Assembly: GCA_964550435.1 (NCBI GenBank)
Contig: CAZJZI010000029.1
Span: 1-31,717, forward strand
From: UBA11400 sp964550435
GTDB taxonomy: Bacteria > Bacteroidota > Rhodothermia > Balneolales > HLUCCA01
Direction of reading: 5' to 3'
DNA: 31,717 nucleotides
Shown here: piece after piece, positions 16,311 through 25,142 of the stretch
Position numbering within the stretch: position 1 is the stretch's first letter
Layout: every line of letters begins with the position of its first letter
Notes under the pieces: generated by a model
Database searches by the model: none
Told to the model about the DNA's origin: nothing
What the model saw: only the letters and a program-made list of their open reading frames with translations
Translations under genes and position numbers: made by a program

Positions 16311-17231
16311 ATGAAATCGAGCATCAAGTTAACCTTAGTCGTGATTTCAGTTCTTACGTTCGCCTGCAACCAAACAGATGCTTCAAGGACATCTCTATCC
16401 ACGGAAATGGAACAAAGTCCTTCAGAGTCAGCTGGAGGAAATCTGGTTATCGTTGGTGGCGGACCACGTCCAGAGTCAATTATGAATAAAATTGTAGAAC
16501 TTAGCCCGGATAGTAGCATCCTAATTATCCCAATGGCATCTTCCATTCCAGACACGGTAGGGTGGGAGCAGCGGGATCAGTTTTATGGCTATGGAGCCAA
16601 GCAGGTCGAGATCCTTATGATGGATGACGATGACAAAAATGACCCGGCAATCGCAGATAAAATCCGAAATGCCAAAGGAATCTGGTTTAGTGGAGGTGAT
16701 CAGAATCGTTTGATGGAGTATCTCGGAGACGGGATGCTGATTGAAGCGATACATGAGGCATATAAAAATGGAGCGGTGATATCGGGAACCAGTGCTGGTG
16801 CAGCGGTGATGAGCCGTGTAATGATAACAGGAGATGAGGTCAATCCGGATGAGTCACGGGCCTTTGCTTCCATTAGGAAAGATAATATTATAACCAGCCC
16901 GGGAATCGGATTGCTGACGAATATCATAATAGACCAGCATTTTATTCGCAGGAGCAGGATGAACCGTTTGATTAGTTCCTTACTCGATCATCCTGAGAAA
17001 TTCGCAGCTGGAATCGACGAGGCTACAGCTTTGTGGGTTCGTCCGGGTGGACATTTTGAAGTGATTGGAGAGAGTCAGGTTATCTTACTTGGTGAAACAG
17101 CGAGTAATGAAGTCCAACCCGGAGAACTTCACGGCACAACTGGAATGCAGTTATTCGTTCTGCCACCCGGCAGTACATTTATTATATCTGGAGAGATGGG
17201 TCTAAGGGTAACACTTGGACAAGGGTCATAA
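16311..17231 (+). CDS. Cyanophycinase-like S51 peptidase, lipoprotein
   Basis: A 306-residue serine peptidase of family S51, resembling cyanophycinase. A lipoprotein signal ends in LTFAC (C19), so it is probably anchored in the envelope. VIVGGGPRPES (47-57) opens the domain, GIWFSGGDQNRL (123-134) is the usual binding loop, and the nucleophile elbow is GTSAGA (159-164, S161). Cyanophycinases cut the beta-linked aspartyl-arginine polymer to dipeptides; exported homologues occur in scavengers that do not make the polymer. No cyanophycin synthetase is in the window. The gene starts 22 bp after the M20 stop. Family is secure; substrate could be another beta-aspartyl or isopeptide compound. Confidence 0.85.
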   Translation: MKSSIKLTLVVISVLTFACNQTDASRTSLSTEMEQSPSESAGGNLVIVGGGPRPESIMNKIVELSPDSSILIIPMASSIPDTVGWEQRDQFYGYGAKQVEILMMDDDDKNDPAIADKIRNAKGIWFSGGDQNRLMEYLGDGMLIEAIHEAYKNGAVISGTSAGAAVMSRVMITGDEVNPDESRAFASIRKDNIITSPGIGLLTNIIIDQHFIRRSRMNRLISSLLDHPEKFAAGIDEATALWVRPGGHFEVIGESQVILLGETASNEVQPGELHGTTGMQLFVLPPGSTFIISGEMGLRVTLGQGS

Positions 17232-17268
17232 TTGCTTATTTTACATATCAAATTCATATTTATTCAAA

Positions 17269-17787
17269 ATGAGATTGAAAGAGTTTTTAAGTTCAGAGTC
17301 TAAAACAAATGTTTTCGATGAGGTTCGTCGATACATCCTTGATCTTGGATTTCTAGTATCAGGATATGATGATAGCCGCCCCTGGGGTGGATTTTTTTAT
17401 GTGGACGAAAGTCAGGCTGAACAATTTATACACACATTTTTTGATCATCTTACTATTGAAGATTTCGATCGATTCTCAAAATTAAGCCCTAAAATTCTGG
17501 TTGTAGCTCCAAACCAGCGTTTGTCGTGGCAATATCACCATCGTCGCGCAGAAATCTGGAAGCTTATCGGAGGTAGTGCTGCCATTGTTACAAGTTACAC
17601 AGATGAGATAAAGCCTCAAATAGATCTCGAAATTGGTGAAGTTGTTATACTTCAAAAAGGTGAAAGACATCGTTTGGTGGGTACTGAGACTTGGGGGATT
17701 GTAGCTGAAATCTGGCAACATACAGATTCTGAAAACCCTTCTGATGAAGAAGATATCGTGCGTGTTCAAGACGACTTTGGTCGTTAA
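17269..17787 (+). CDS. Mannose-6-phosphate isomerase type II-like cupin
   Basis: A 172-residue cupin with the pattern of the C-terminal phosphomannose isomerase type II domain. LVVAPNQRLSWQYHHRRAE (shown by its core SWQYHHRR) and the later GEVVILQKGERHRL form the two cupin motifs with likely metal-binding histidines and glutamate. It may interconvert mannose-6-phosphate and fructose-6-phosphate. The frame is open from 17215, which would overlap the upstream gene. I prefer the ATG at 17269 (MRLKEFLSSES), 37 bp after the cyanophycinase stop. A terminator follows at once. Function is less sure than the fold, since stand-alone cupins of this type vary. Confidence 0.75.
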   Translation: MRLKEFLSSESKTNVFDEVRRYILDLGFLVSGYDDSRPWGGFFYVDESQAEQFIHTFFDHLTIEDFDRFSKLSPKILVVAPNQRLSWQYHHRRAEIWKLIGGSAAIVTSYTDEIKPQIDLEIGEVVILQKGERHRLVGTETWGIVAEIWQHTDSENPSDEEDIVRVQDDFGR

Positions 17788-17799
17788 AAAGCTGGCTGT

Positions 17800-17838
17800 A
17801 GCAAAAAAAAAGAGACCAGCGATCAAACCGATCTCTTT
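17800..17838. terminator. Bidirectional intrinsic terminator
   Basis: An AGAGA/TCTCT stem with an inner, partly wobble-paired extension is flanked by a 9-A run on the left and TTTT on the right. It works in both directions: for the cupin gene (plus) and, with a longer T run and a better 9-pair stem, for transcripts from the DUF2231 gene (minus). Confidence 0.82.
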
Positions 17839-18157
17839 TGTGTCGGGTCAGATTGGCGAACCCCAGACTCGCCTCCGGGATCCGTCACAATCCGGGTCGT
17901 GTGTTGAGTGAGACTTAAAAATTGATCATCATCAAAATCCCGGTAGCAGCTTCAACGCGCGCTTCACTTCCACCCTGGATTCGTGATTGAATCTACCAGA
18001 TTCAGATTTCCCAGGAGTGATCCACGCCTTACGTGTTCCCAAAGTGTCCTGTTTAACAGGCTTTCTACTGATTATACAAATTGGTAGACAGGGTACCCCT
18101 AAAACTTAATGGGGTAAATTCAAGATGAGCATTGATGGAACAGATCACCAGATAGTT
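17839..18157 (-). other. Unexplained structured 3' region between convergent genes
   Basis: About 320 bp without a gene. On the minus strand it would form a long 3' UTR of the DUF2231 gene ending in the terminator. Hairpins are visible: TGAATCT-ACC-AGATTCA (about 17986-18002), CCTGTT-T-AACAGG (18048-18060) and ACCCC/GGGGT (about 18097-18117). At 17855-17900 the minus strand has CCCGGATTGTGA, like a tRNA-His(GUG) anticodon arm, then GGGGTTCG, but no D-arm or pairing T-stem, so I do not call a tRNA. It may be a degraded tRNA or an uncharacterised small RNA. Confidence 0.4.
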
Positions 18158-19216
18158 CTAAAGCGCTTTGAATTCAATCTTTTGCAAACTTACCGACCCA
18201 CTTCCCTCTATGAGTACACCAGTCGCTCCGGCTGGCAAAGGAGTACCATGGGCATGCGTTATGTTTTTGTTGTCGATATACCCGTAATAATGAGCATTAT
18301 TGGATGTAATCCGTAGGGTTATCCACCCAGATGGATCAATTCCGTTCTCTTGTTGGAAAATTGTTTCATTTGCATCAGACACACTTCCCTGGGTAACAGA
18401 TCCATTTTGAATCCTGAAAAACTGATAGTTTCCGTTATCCTGGTAGTTATGTATCACTTCAATCTTTCCACTGAAATTATCTGCATTGAGACGTACCTCA
18501 CCTTCAAGATTTGATAATTGCCCATCAACTATAAGCCCTGCCGCTTGGCCATTTGATTCAAGAGTGACCCAATGAGCGTTGTTATCACTGGATTCTGATA
18601 CGCTCGAAAACCCTTCACCTATGATTCTAAAGGAATCAAGAATAACTTCTGAGGCACCTGGACTTACACTCCAGCTCCATGCTCCATTTTCAGATAAAAT
18701 GGGAGCGGTATTGTTTAAGTATACATTCAACCGTCTTTGTAAGTCATCTATCTGCTCATTTAATTTGTCCACCTGTTTGGTACCTACCCCATACTCATAG
18801 ACCAATCGTCCGCCCAAATCACTGGTCATGACTAGCAATGCAACACCAATCAAACCCATAAACAAAGCAGTTAGCGCATTGCTTAATAATGAGATTCGCT
18901 TCCAGATTCCAAAAAGATATAAGACTAGCCAAAGGCTATAAAATATCAAGGTATTTCTTGCCCAAAATTCATGTTCTGTAGCAATCGGAACGGCGCCGCC
19001 TCTTAATTGTACAGTTTCTATAGCCTGTTCGCCACTCAAATATGAGAATATCAGTGATAGAACTCCAATCGATAGAAACCACAAGGCACCCTTTCCTAAA
19101 ACTACTGAGTCTTTATACCGCAACCTAAGTGCCTCTAAAATCGGATAAATCATTAACAATACGATAGGGAAGTGGATAATCAGAGGATGTATGTTCGGTA
19201 TCCAGTCAGGTAGCAT
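18158..19216 (-). CDS. DUF2231 membrane protein with coiled coil and C-terminal beta domain
   Basis: A 352-residue protein. The N-terminal ~145 residues form four membrane helices with DUF2231 features: HPLIIHFPIVLLMIYPILEA at 10-29 and DLGGRLVYEYGVG after the fourth helix. A short coiled coil (about 148-170, KQVDKLNEQIDDLQRRLN in part) links it to a ~180-residue beta-rich domain on the far side of the membrane. That domain (FRIIGEGFSSV ... GWITLRITSNNAHYYGYIDN ... GVLIEGSGSVSLQKIEF) resembles the concanavalin-like/DUF1080 folds that bind sugars. Function is unknown; DUF2231 proteins often accompany cytochrome-type or redox genes, not seen here. The gene is divergent from the DUF202 gene. Confidence 0.7.
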   Translation of the reverse strand: MLPDWIPNIHPLIIHFPIVLLMIYPILEALRLRYKDSVVLGKGALWFLSIGVLSLIFSYLSGEQAIETVQLRGGAVPIATEHEFWARNTLIFYSLWLVLYLFGIWKRISLLSNALTALFMGLIGVALLVMTSDLGGRLVYEYGVGTKQVDKLNEQIDDLQRRLNVYLNNTAPILSENGAWSWSVSPGASEVILDSFRIIGEGFSSVSESSDNNAHWVTLESNGQAAGLIVDGQLSNLEGEVRLNADNFSGKIEVIHNYQDNGNYQFFRIQNGSVTQGSVSDANETIFQQENGIDPSGWITLRITSNNAHYYGYIDNKNITHAHGTPLPAGATGVLIEGSGSVSLQKIEFKAL

Positions 19217-19365
19217 AGGTACAGTGGTTTGTTCGATTAAACTTTCAAAATGACTTCTATACAGAATTTAATCAATATTTACTTACGAACTTGTATTGAT
19301 GACATTAATCAGACACTTACCTACTTTAGGTGAGATTGAACAACTGACAAATTGAGTCTAAAAAA

Positions 19366-19680
19366 ATGTTAGTAAAACGAATATTTCAAATCAGTCCTGA
19401 TTTCGACAACCGCGAAGAAATCATCCTGCGCGATTATCTGGCCATTGAGCGTACCAAACTTGCAAACGAACGTACACTACTATCGTACATAAGGGGATCG
19501 ATTTACCTTGTCCTCGGGGGCATCGCTTTCCTCCAGTTGAAGGATTTTGAGGGACTACATCTCTTAGGATATGTTTCACTTTCTTTGAGTGTGATCATGT
19601 TGGTCATTGGTGTGGTTCGATTTATTCAACTTAAAAATCGCCTCAAGAAATATTATTTCAACACAAGAGCCGAAGAGTAA
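19366..19680 (+). CDS. DUF202 / YidH-like small membrane protein
   Basis: A 104-residue protein of the DUF202 family. The signature LAIERTKLANERTLLSYIRGS (about 28-47, core ERTKLANERTLLSYIR) comes just before two membrane helices at about 49-63 and 69-87. A basic tail follows. The family is found in many bacteria and in the fungal vacuolar transporter chaperone complex; its bacterial role is not established. It stands alone, between a divergent DUF2231 gene and a convergent TonB receptor gene. Confidence 0.88.
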   Translation: MLVKRIFQISPDFDNREEIILRDYLAIERTKLANERTLLSYIRGSIYLVLGGIAFLQLKDFEGLHLLGYVSLSLSVIMLVIGVVRFIQLKNRLKKYYFNTRAEE

Positions 19681-19773
19681 CCTAACAAGCGATCAGTGGC
19701 GCAGCTAAATTTGCCTTTCTCGGGTGCTACCGCTTCGTGATTAGTAAAACATTCTGTTTCTACTAGTCTCTTT

Positions 19774-19814
19774 TTTGATTTTTGTGACTCTCGCAGAGTG
19801 TCTCAAAAATCAAA
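19774..19814 (-). repeat. Hairpin containing the stop codon of the TonB receptor gene
   Basis: Arms TTTGATTTTTG (19774-19784) and CAAAAATCAAA (19804-19814) pair perfectly over 11 bp, with a further ACTCT/AGAGT pairing inside. On the minus strand the 5' arm encodes the last residues FDF and the TGA stop of the TonB receptor. No T run follows. The rest of 19681-19773 shows nothing clear. Confidence 0.82.
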
Positions 19815-22079
19815 TGTATATATCAGACTGATATTCCTTCCAGGCATTAATTGTCCACGGTCTTCAATTTTGGACAGGTGATCACGATAGGAGGTGTTAA
19901 GGGCATTGTCTAACCTGACTACCAATCTATGGATCTGATTTTCACCAAGCTGAAACCCTACGGCAGCACCAGTCAAGGTATATCCTCCAGTTGTGAGTTC
20001 ATCTGGAGCAACTCTATTTTGCGCAAAAACATTTTTTACCTGAATTTGAGCCCACCATCCGGACTTATCATATCGTAATCTGTTGTTAATTCGCACAGGT
20101 GGAATTGATGGTAGTGGATGTCCGTCGAGCCCGGTCACATCACCATACACAATATCTGCGCTGGATGAAACTGACCAATTCTGACCAATTTGTCCATGTA
20201 ACTGTAATTCACCACCGATTAATCTGGCACTCCCAGAACGATACTCAAATACCGGGAAACCACTCCTGTTATCGAACTCACCAGTTGGTTCGAAACGTAT
20301 GAAATTCTGAATCCACATACTGTATCCGGCTAATTCAGCAGTCCAGTTTCCATAGTCTTTCCTCACAAACATATCGAGTCCATATCCCGATTCTGTCCCC
20401 AAGTCGGGATTACCGCGTTCATAACTACCAGCACCCAGATGAACTCCATCAGAATACAACTCTTCAATGGTTGGATATCGATGTGCTTTTGCTACTTGAA
20501 TCCCGGCTTCAACACTTCTGGTAGGTCTAACGTTTAATCCAATAGATCCAGCAAGGTCACTATTCACGGAGCTGACATCGTTGGAATCTTCGGTTTGCTG
20601 GTACCGTGCCTTAATACTTCTGGTATCTAAACGTAATCCAGCCTGAAATCGAGCCCAATTGGTCAGAGGTACCTCTTGAAAAGTAAATATTGCAACATTT
20701 AGATACTGATCCCCGGGAGTATAGGCATCAAATCCACCAACATCCATGATTCGACCATTTACGTTTAATCCGATAACTCCGCGATCCAAAATCCAAGTCG
20801 GGCGATGCTGAAGGTAAAGTGTCGTGCTCAAAGACTGCTGACCATAAGTCAGTGGAATTTGTTCTGTTTCAATACCATTATTACTTTGGATATCGACTTC
20901 TTGCTGATCGTAAATTGAAAGATGTCCTTTTAACTGATACTTGTCGAAGAAGCCGGAAGTCTGTCCATCGAGTCTATACTGTAACGCCGTTCGTTGGAAA
21001 CGGATTTCAACACGATTTGGGTCGTTCGGATCACCAGGTATTCCGTACCCTGAGTCCATACCCATTATCGTTAAACCTCCCTGGAGATGCTCATTACGAA
21101 AACCGAGTCCAATACTACCTTCGTAAGTAGACAACCCTGTCCCTGAAATCCTGCCACCTGGAGTGCGTAAATCACCGGCACCACGAATTGATCCCCGTCC
21201 CGTTACTGCATAATTATCGCTTCCAAATCCAAACCTGGTCGACGACATTCCGAGAGAGTTGACAGAAGCGGCATTGCCAGAGACAGATCCCCAAACACCT
21301 GTGCTCCAATCTATTGGAATATCATTTGTTATCAGATTGATTACACCTCCCATGGCACTGTTTCCATATAAAAGACTCGCTGGTCCACGAACGATTTCGA
21401 TACGATTCATTGCGCCCGGATCCAGTGCAACGGCATGGTCAGCAGCCGATTCCGATATGTCACCCATCCGTTCTCCGTTTTCAAGAATCAGTATTCGTTG
21501 ACCATCTAGTCCTCGAATTACCGGTCGTGAAGGGGCTGGTCCAAATGAGCGCATTGCAACACCAGGTTCGCCATCTAGCATATGCCCGACTGTGACATCT
21601 CTTCGTTGAGTCAGCTCGATTCGATTGAAGGCCTGTGCTGGCTGATATTGAACCCCGGACCCGGTTGGTGAGCCAGTTACAACAATTTCGTCTATTAAAC
21701 TTACTATTGGAACAAGTTCTATCCGAATGTTATTAGGGAAGCCTAAATACATCGATGGATTAACTTCCAGTGGTTTGTAACCTATGCGTGTAAATTTGAT
21801 ATTCAATGGGGATTCAGAACGATATTCTATACTAAATCTGCCATTTATATCACTAGTGAATACCCTCTCATCACCAATAATCTGAATCGTAACCAATTCC
21901 AGTGGCTCATTGGTTGTTGCATCGCTTACATAACCTGAAATCAGGCTATAACCATCGTTATTCTGCCCTTTTAGATAGTTACTTGGTAAAAATGCAGACG
22001 CCAATAGAACAAAAACTGTCAACAGGAATGCTGACATGTGTCGTTGATTAAATCTTAAGTCGTCTCGAAAGCTTGTCAT
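19803..22079 (-). CDS. TonB-dependent receptor, ZnuD-like
   Basis: A 758-residue outer-membrane receptor. A signal peptide (hydrophobic 15-33) precedes a carboxypeptidase-like beta-sandwich domain (about 44-125), usual in Bacteroidota. Then come a TonB box-like EIVVTGS and a plug with PVIRGLDGQRILILENGERM. The phrase GDISESAADHAVALDP followed by RIEIVRGPASLLYGNSAMGG strongly recalls ZnuD-type zinc receptors. A 22-strand barrel is expected, ending in FDF as outer-membrane proteins do. Zinc or another metal is therefore the best guess for cargo. The start could be M1 or M15 (MSAFLLTVFVLL); both keep the signal. It is divergent from the PAS kinase. No zinc regulator site could be recognised. Confidence 0.85.
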   Translation of the reverse strand: MTSFRDDLRFNQRHMSAFLLTVFVLLASAFLPSNYLKGQNNDGYSLISGYVSDATTNEPLELVTIQIIGDERVFTSDINGRFSIEYRSESPLNIKFTRIGYKPLEVNPSMYLGFPNNIRIELVPIVSLIDEIVVTGSPTGSGVQYQPAQAFNRIELTQRRDVTVGHMLDGEPGVAMRSFGPAPSRPVIRGLDGQRILILENGERMGDISESAADHAVALDPGAMNRIEIVRGPASLLYGNSAMGGVINLITNDIPIDWSTGVWGSVSGNAASVNSLGMSSTRFGFGSDNYAVTGRGSIRGAGDLRTPGGRISGTGLSTYEGSIGLGFRNEHLQGGLTIMGMDSGYGIPGDPNDPNRVEIRFQRTALQYRLDGQTSGFFDKYQLKGHLSIYDQQEVDIQSNNGIETEQIPLTYGQQSLSTTLYLQHRPTWILDRGVIGLNVNGRIMDVGGFDAYTPGDQYLNVAIFTFQEVPLTNWARFQAGLRLDTRSIKARYQQTEDSNDVSSVNSDLAGSIGLNVRPTRSVEAGIQVAKAHRYPTIEELYSDGVHLGAGSYERGNPDLGTESGYGLDMFVRKDYGNWTAELAGYSMWIQNFIRFEPTGEFDNRSGFPVFEYRSGSARLIGGELQLHGQIGQNWSVSSSADIVYGDVTGLDGHPLPSIPPVRINNRLRYDKSGWWAQIQVKNVFAQNRVAPDELTTGGYTLTGAAVGFQLGENQIHRLVVRLDNALNTSYRDHLSKIEDRGQLMPGRNISLIYTFDF

Positions 22080-22371
22080 AGGTCCTTTGAGAATCCGTGT
22101 TTTGGTATAAGCAATGAATTTATATGAAATAATTTAGTCATGCCTAAAATAAAAGTCAAGGCTAATGTTTTTGATCAGCAAAGTGAGCTTATCCCATCGA
22201 GTGTAATCCATAAAGCATACTCATGTATAGAATCTTTTTTCCATGTCAGCTTAGGGATGTACCTCATTACACTTCTCACTTACCCTTATTATGACTTGTA
22301 TCATTTTTCCAGTATTAATTTTTACCTACATTTGTCTAAGTCGTACTTATATAAAACTTAACTGTTGAATT
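22080..22371. promoter_or_regulatory. Divergent intergenic region with candidate -7 element
   Basis: This A/T-rich region separates the divergent TonB receptor and PAS kinase genes and must carry both promoters. TACATTTG at 22327-22334 matches the Bacteroidota -7 consensus TAnnTTTG and lies 37 bp before the kinase ATG. The nearest upstream TTG (22296-22298) is too far for the usual -33 spacing, so the call is weak. Confidence 0.3.
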
Positions 22372-24681
22372 ATGGCAACTATAGCCAAAAATAAGCCTGC
22401 AACAGCAAGAGATTCTGACAATCTTTCTATTGACCTGCTCAAAAGAGATCATGATCGCTTCCGTCAAATCGCTGAAATCAATCAAACCGTCATTTGGGAG
22501 GCCAATGTGGACGGTCTACTTACTTATGTAAGTCCAATGTCCGAAAAGATTTTTGGATACAAACCAGAGGAGTTAGAAGGGAAATATTACTTTTTTGATC
22601 TGCATCCAACAGCATCACGCGAGCAGTTTAGACATGACAGCATGAAAGTTTTCAAAAGCCAACAGGTCTATCAAGAATACAGAAATTCTGTTGTACGTAA
22701 GGATGGAAGAATCATAACGGTTGTAACTAATGGTGTTCCATTCTACACCGATGACGGGCATTTTGCTGGATATCGGGGCTCGGACTCCGATATCACTGAG
22801 TTATTGAAAACTGAAGCAAAACTCAAAGAGAGTCATCAATTATTAACAAAATTGACTACTCAGATTCCGGGAGTAGTGTATCAATATCAACTTTTTCCTG
22901 ATGGCAGATCATGTTTCCCATATTCCAGTGACGGAATGAAAGAGATTTACGGATTGAGCTCTGAGCAAGTAAAACATGATGCACAAGAGGTCTTTAATCG
23001 ACTTCACCCCGAAGACCGAGCTCGTGTTACGGAAGAGATTATGGAGTCTGCAAGGAACCTATCAACGTTTCGAAGTGAGTATAGAGTGGTTCTACCAGGT
23101 AAAGATGTAAGTTGGAGGCTCTGCTTTGCTAATCCACAAAAACTACCGGATGGAAGTATTCTATGGCATGGAATTATCTCAGATGTGACCGAAAGAAAGA
23201 GAATCGAGGAAGACCTTAAATATGCATTCAAAAGAACAACCGAGCTCCAGAATGCTTTAGACACCGTTCCGGTTGCTGTTTTTATGAAAGACCTTAATTC
23301 TGAGTATACATACGCAAATGCACTTACACGGGAAGTATTTGATGTAACGTTAGAGGAACTTCAAGGGAAAAATGACTACGATTTCTTTGACAAACAAACT
23401 GCCAAGGGATTAATCGCTATTGATCAACATGTTCTTGCCGGAAACAATGCTACAAATGAAGTCAGAACGATTGACATCCAAGGAACAGAACGATTTTATT
23501 TGGAGATCAAAACCCCAATTTACGACGATGAGAAGTCCGGCGAAATCATTGGTTTATTAGGTATGGCGACAGATATTTCGAAAGCAAAGGAAACGGAAAG
23601 AATAATTCTGGAGAGTGAGCAGTATCTAAAATCAGTTATAAAAGCTATACCTGACACCCTTTTTGTAATTGATAATGAAGGAGTCTTTTTGGACTTCAAA
23701 GCTGATTCAAAGGATCTTTATGTACCTGTTGGAACTTTCTTAGGTAAAAGAGTATCCGATGTGATGCCGCCAGAAATTTCAGAAATCATATACGCTGCCA
23801 TTGAAGAGACAGTCAAAAGTTCTGAAATCGTTGAGAGACATTACGCATTAGATATACAAGGAAAAATCAAACAATACAGTTCTCGTTTTGTATCAGCTGG
23901 GGACAATAAAATAGTAGCAACGGTGACTGATATCACCGAATCAGTGAATAATCTTAACCGAATCCAAAACCTGCTGACTGCAGAAGAAGATCAGAATAAA
24001 CGCCTCAGGAATTTCACTCATATCGTATCACACAACTTACGATCTCACACTGCAAACATGGAAGGCCTTCTATATTTATTGGAGGATGAATCACCTGATA
24101 TCTTTAATAACCAGTACATACAATTATTGAAAGTGTCGTCTGGAAACTTGAAAGATACTATTCAACACCTGAATCAAGTTCTTGATATAAACCTTACGGG
24201 TGATAAAGAATGGTCAAGAGTAAATATTCGTGAGCGTGTAGAAACCGAAATCCAAAGTATAAAACAACTTATTATAAATGCCGGCATAATTGTGACAAAC
24301 GATGTCGATACTTCTGTTGAGATTGAAGTTATTCCGGCATATCTCGATAGTATTGTTCTGAATCTGCTGACCAACGCTATCAAGTACAGATCCGAAGCCA
24401 GACAATCAACACTTATGATAGAGAGTAAATTCGTTAATGGATCTGTTGAACTCAAGTTTTCGGATAATGGACTCGGAATCGATTTGAACCGTCATAGAGA
24501 CAAAATCTTTGGTATGTACAAAACGTTTCATTCTAATAGTGACTCAAAGGGTCTCGGGCTTTTCATGGTTAAAAATCAGGTCGAAGCTATGGGTGGATTT
24601 ATCGACTTAACTAGTGAAATAGATCGAGGTACTACGTTCTACATCAGGCTTCCTCTAATGCATGTCAGGGTAAATTCATGA
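22372..24681 (+). CDS. Multi-PAS sensor histidine kinase
   Basis: A 769-residue hybrid-free sensor kinase with no membrane segment, so it probably senses inside the cell. Four PAS/PAC units can be outlined at about 28-142, 150-278, 290-404 and 414-530. PAS1 has YVSPMSEKIFGYKPEEL and several PAC ends read ITE/ISK. The dimerisation/phospho-acceptor region has FTHIVSHNLRSH with H554 as the acceptor. The ATPase domain shows NLLTNAIKYR (N box), DNGLGIDL (G1) and KGLGLFMVKNQVEAMGG (G2). The stop overlaps the next gene by 4 bp (ATGA), so kinase and regulator are made together. Ligand or light/redox sensing is not apparent; no flavin-binding cysteine motif was recognised. Confidence 0.93.
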   Translation: MATIAKNKPATARDSDNLSIDLLKRDHDRFRQIAEINQTVIWEANVDGLLTYVSPMSEKIFGYKPEELEGKYYFFDLHPTASREQFRHDSMKVFKSQQVYQEYRNSVVRKDGRIITVVTNGVPFYTDDGHFAGYRGSDSDITELLKTEAKLKESHQLLTKLTTQIPGVVYQYQLFPDGRSCFPYSSDGMKEIYGLSSEQVKHDAQEVFNRLHPEDRARVTEEIMESARNLSTFRSEYRVVLPGKDVSWRLCFANPQKLPDGSILWHGIISDVTERKRIEEDLKYAFKRTTELQNALDTVPVAVFMKDLNSEYTYANALTREVFDVTLEELQGKNDYDFFDKQTAKGLIAIDQHVLAGNNATNEVRTIDIQGTERFYLEIKTPIYDDEKSGEIIGLLGMATDISKAKETERIILESEQYLKSVIKAIPDTLFVIDNEGVFLDFKADSKDLYVPVGTFLGKRVSDVMPPEISEIIYAAIEETVKSSEIVERHYALDIQGKIKQYSSRFVSAGDNKIVATVTDITESVNNLNRIQNLLTAEEDQNKRLRNFTHIVSHNLRSHTANMEGLLYLLEDESPDIFNNQYIQLLKVSSGNLKDTIQHLNQVLDINLTGDKEWSRVNIRERVETEIQSIKQLIINAGIIVTNDVDTSVEIEVIPAYLDSIVLNLLTNAIKYRSEARQSTLMIESKFVNGSVELKFSDNGLGIDLNRHRDKIFGMYKTFHSNSDSKGLGLFMVKNQVEAMGGFIDLTSEIDRGTTFYIRLPLMHVRVNS

Positions 24682-25073
24682 TCCAACTTTTTTGTTTAGT
24701 CGAAGATGACGCAATAACATCATTACTACTACGAAAACTTCTTGAGAAAACAGGAATGGTTGAGTCTGTAATTTCATTTCAGAATGGGGAAGAAGCCTAT
24801 AAACACCTGAGAATTGTACACGATGAGGGCGAATATTTACCTGAAATTCTGTTTCTTGACATAAACATGCCAGCATGGAGTGGATGGGACTTTCTGGAAG
24901 AGTATCTAAAGCTATCCGGTTCAGATAAAACTACCGTATTTATCCACACAAGCTCTGTAAGTCGCGACGATTACCAAAAAGCAGAAGATTATGGGCTCCG
25001 TGATAGATACTTGCTAAAACCCATTGGCCTTGATGACCTTAGTCAAATTCTTAAAGAATATCTTGAACAATAA
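24678..25073 (+). CDS. Single-domain response regulator
   Basis: A 131-residue stand-alone receiver domain. Acidic pocket residues E9-D10-D11 follow the first strand (CLVEDD). The phospho-acceptor is D61 in LFLDINMP, the switch threonine/serine is in IHTSSVSRDD, and the conserved lysine is in LLKPIGL. It has no output domain, so it acts through protein contact, like CheY- or Rcp1-type regulators usually paired with PAS/phytochrome kinases. It overlaps the PAS kinase stop by 4 bp and is its likely partner. It is the last gene before the tRNA-Leu island. Confidence 0.95.
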   Translation: MIQLFCLVEDDAITSLLLRKLLEKTGMVESVISFQNGEEAYKHLRIVHDEGEYLPEILFLDINMPAWSGWDFLEEYLKLSGSDKTTVFIHTSSVSRDDYQKAEDYGLRDRYLLKPIGLDDLSQILKEYLEQ

Positions 25074-25142
25074 TTGAGGGCACAGAGCATACCCAAGTGT
25101 ACCATTTTTGAGGTTTGGTTACCATTTGTATACCGCTTAAAC

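Noticed and set aside
17843..17925. tRNA-His gene on the minus strand
   Set aside because: Only an anticodon-arm-like segment and a GGTTCG are present; there is no D-arm, the T-stem does not pair and the spacing is about 8 nt too long.
22296..22334. Complete Bacteroidota promoter for the PAS kinase
   Set aside because: TACATTTG fits the -7 element, but the nearest TTG is 28 bp upstream, beyond the usual spacing.
22140..22361. 73-codon open frame before the PAS kinase
   Set aside because: A/T-rich, without recognisable features, and occupying the divergent promoter region.
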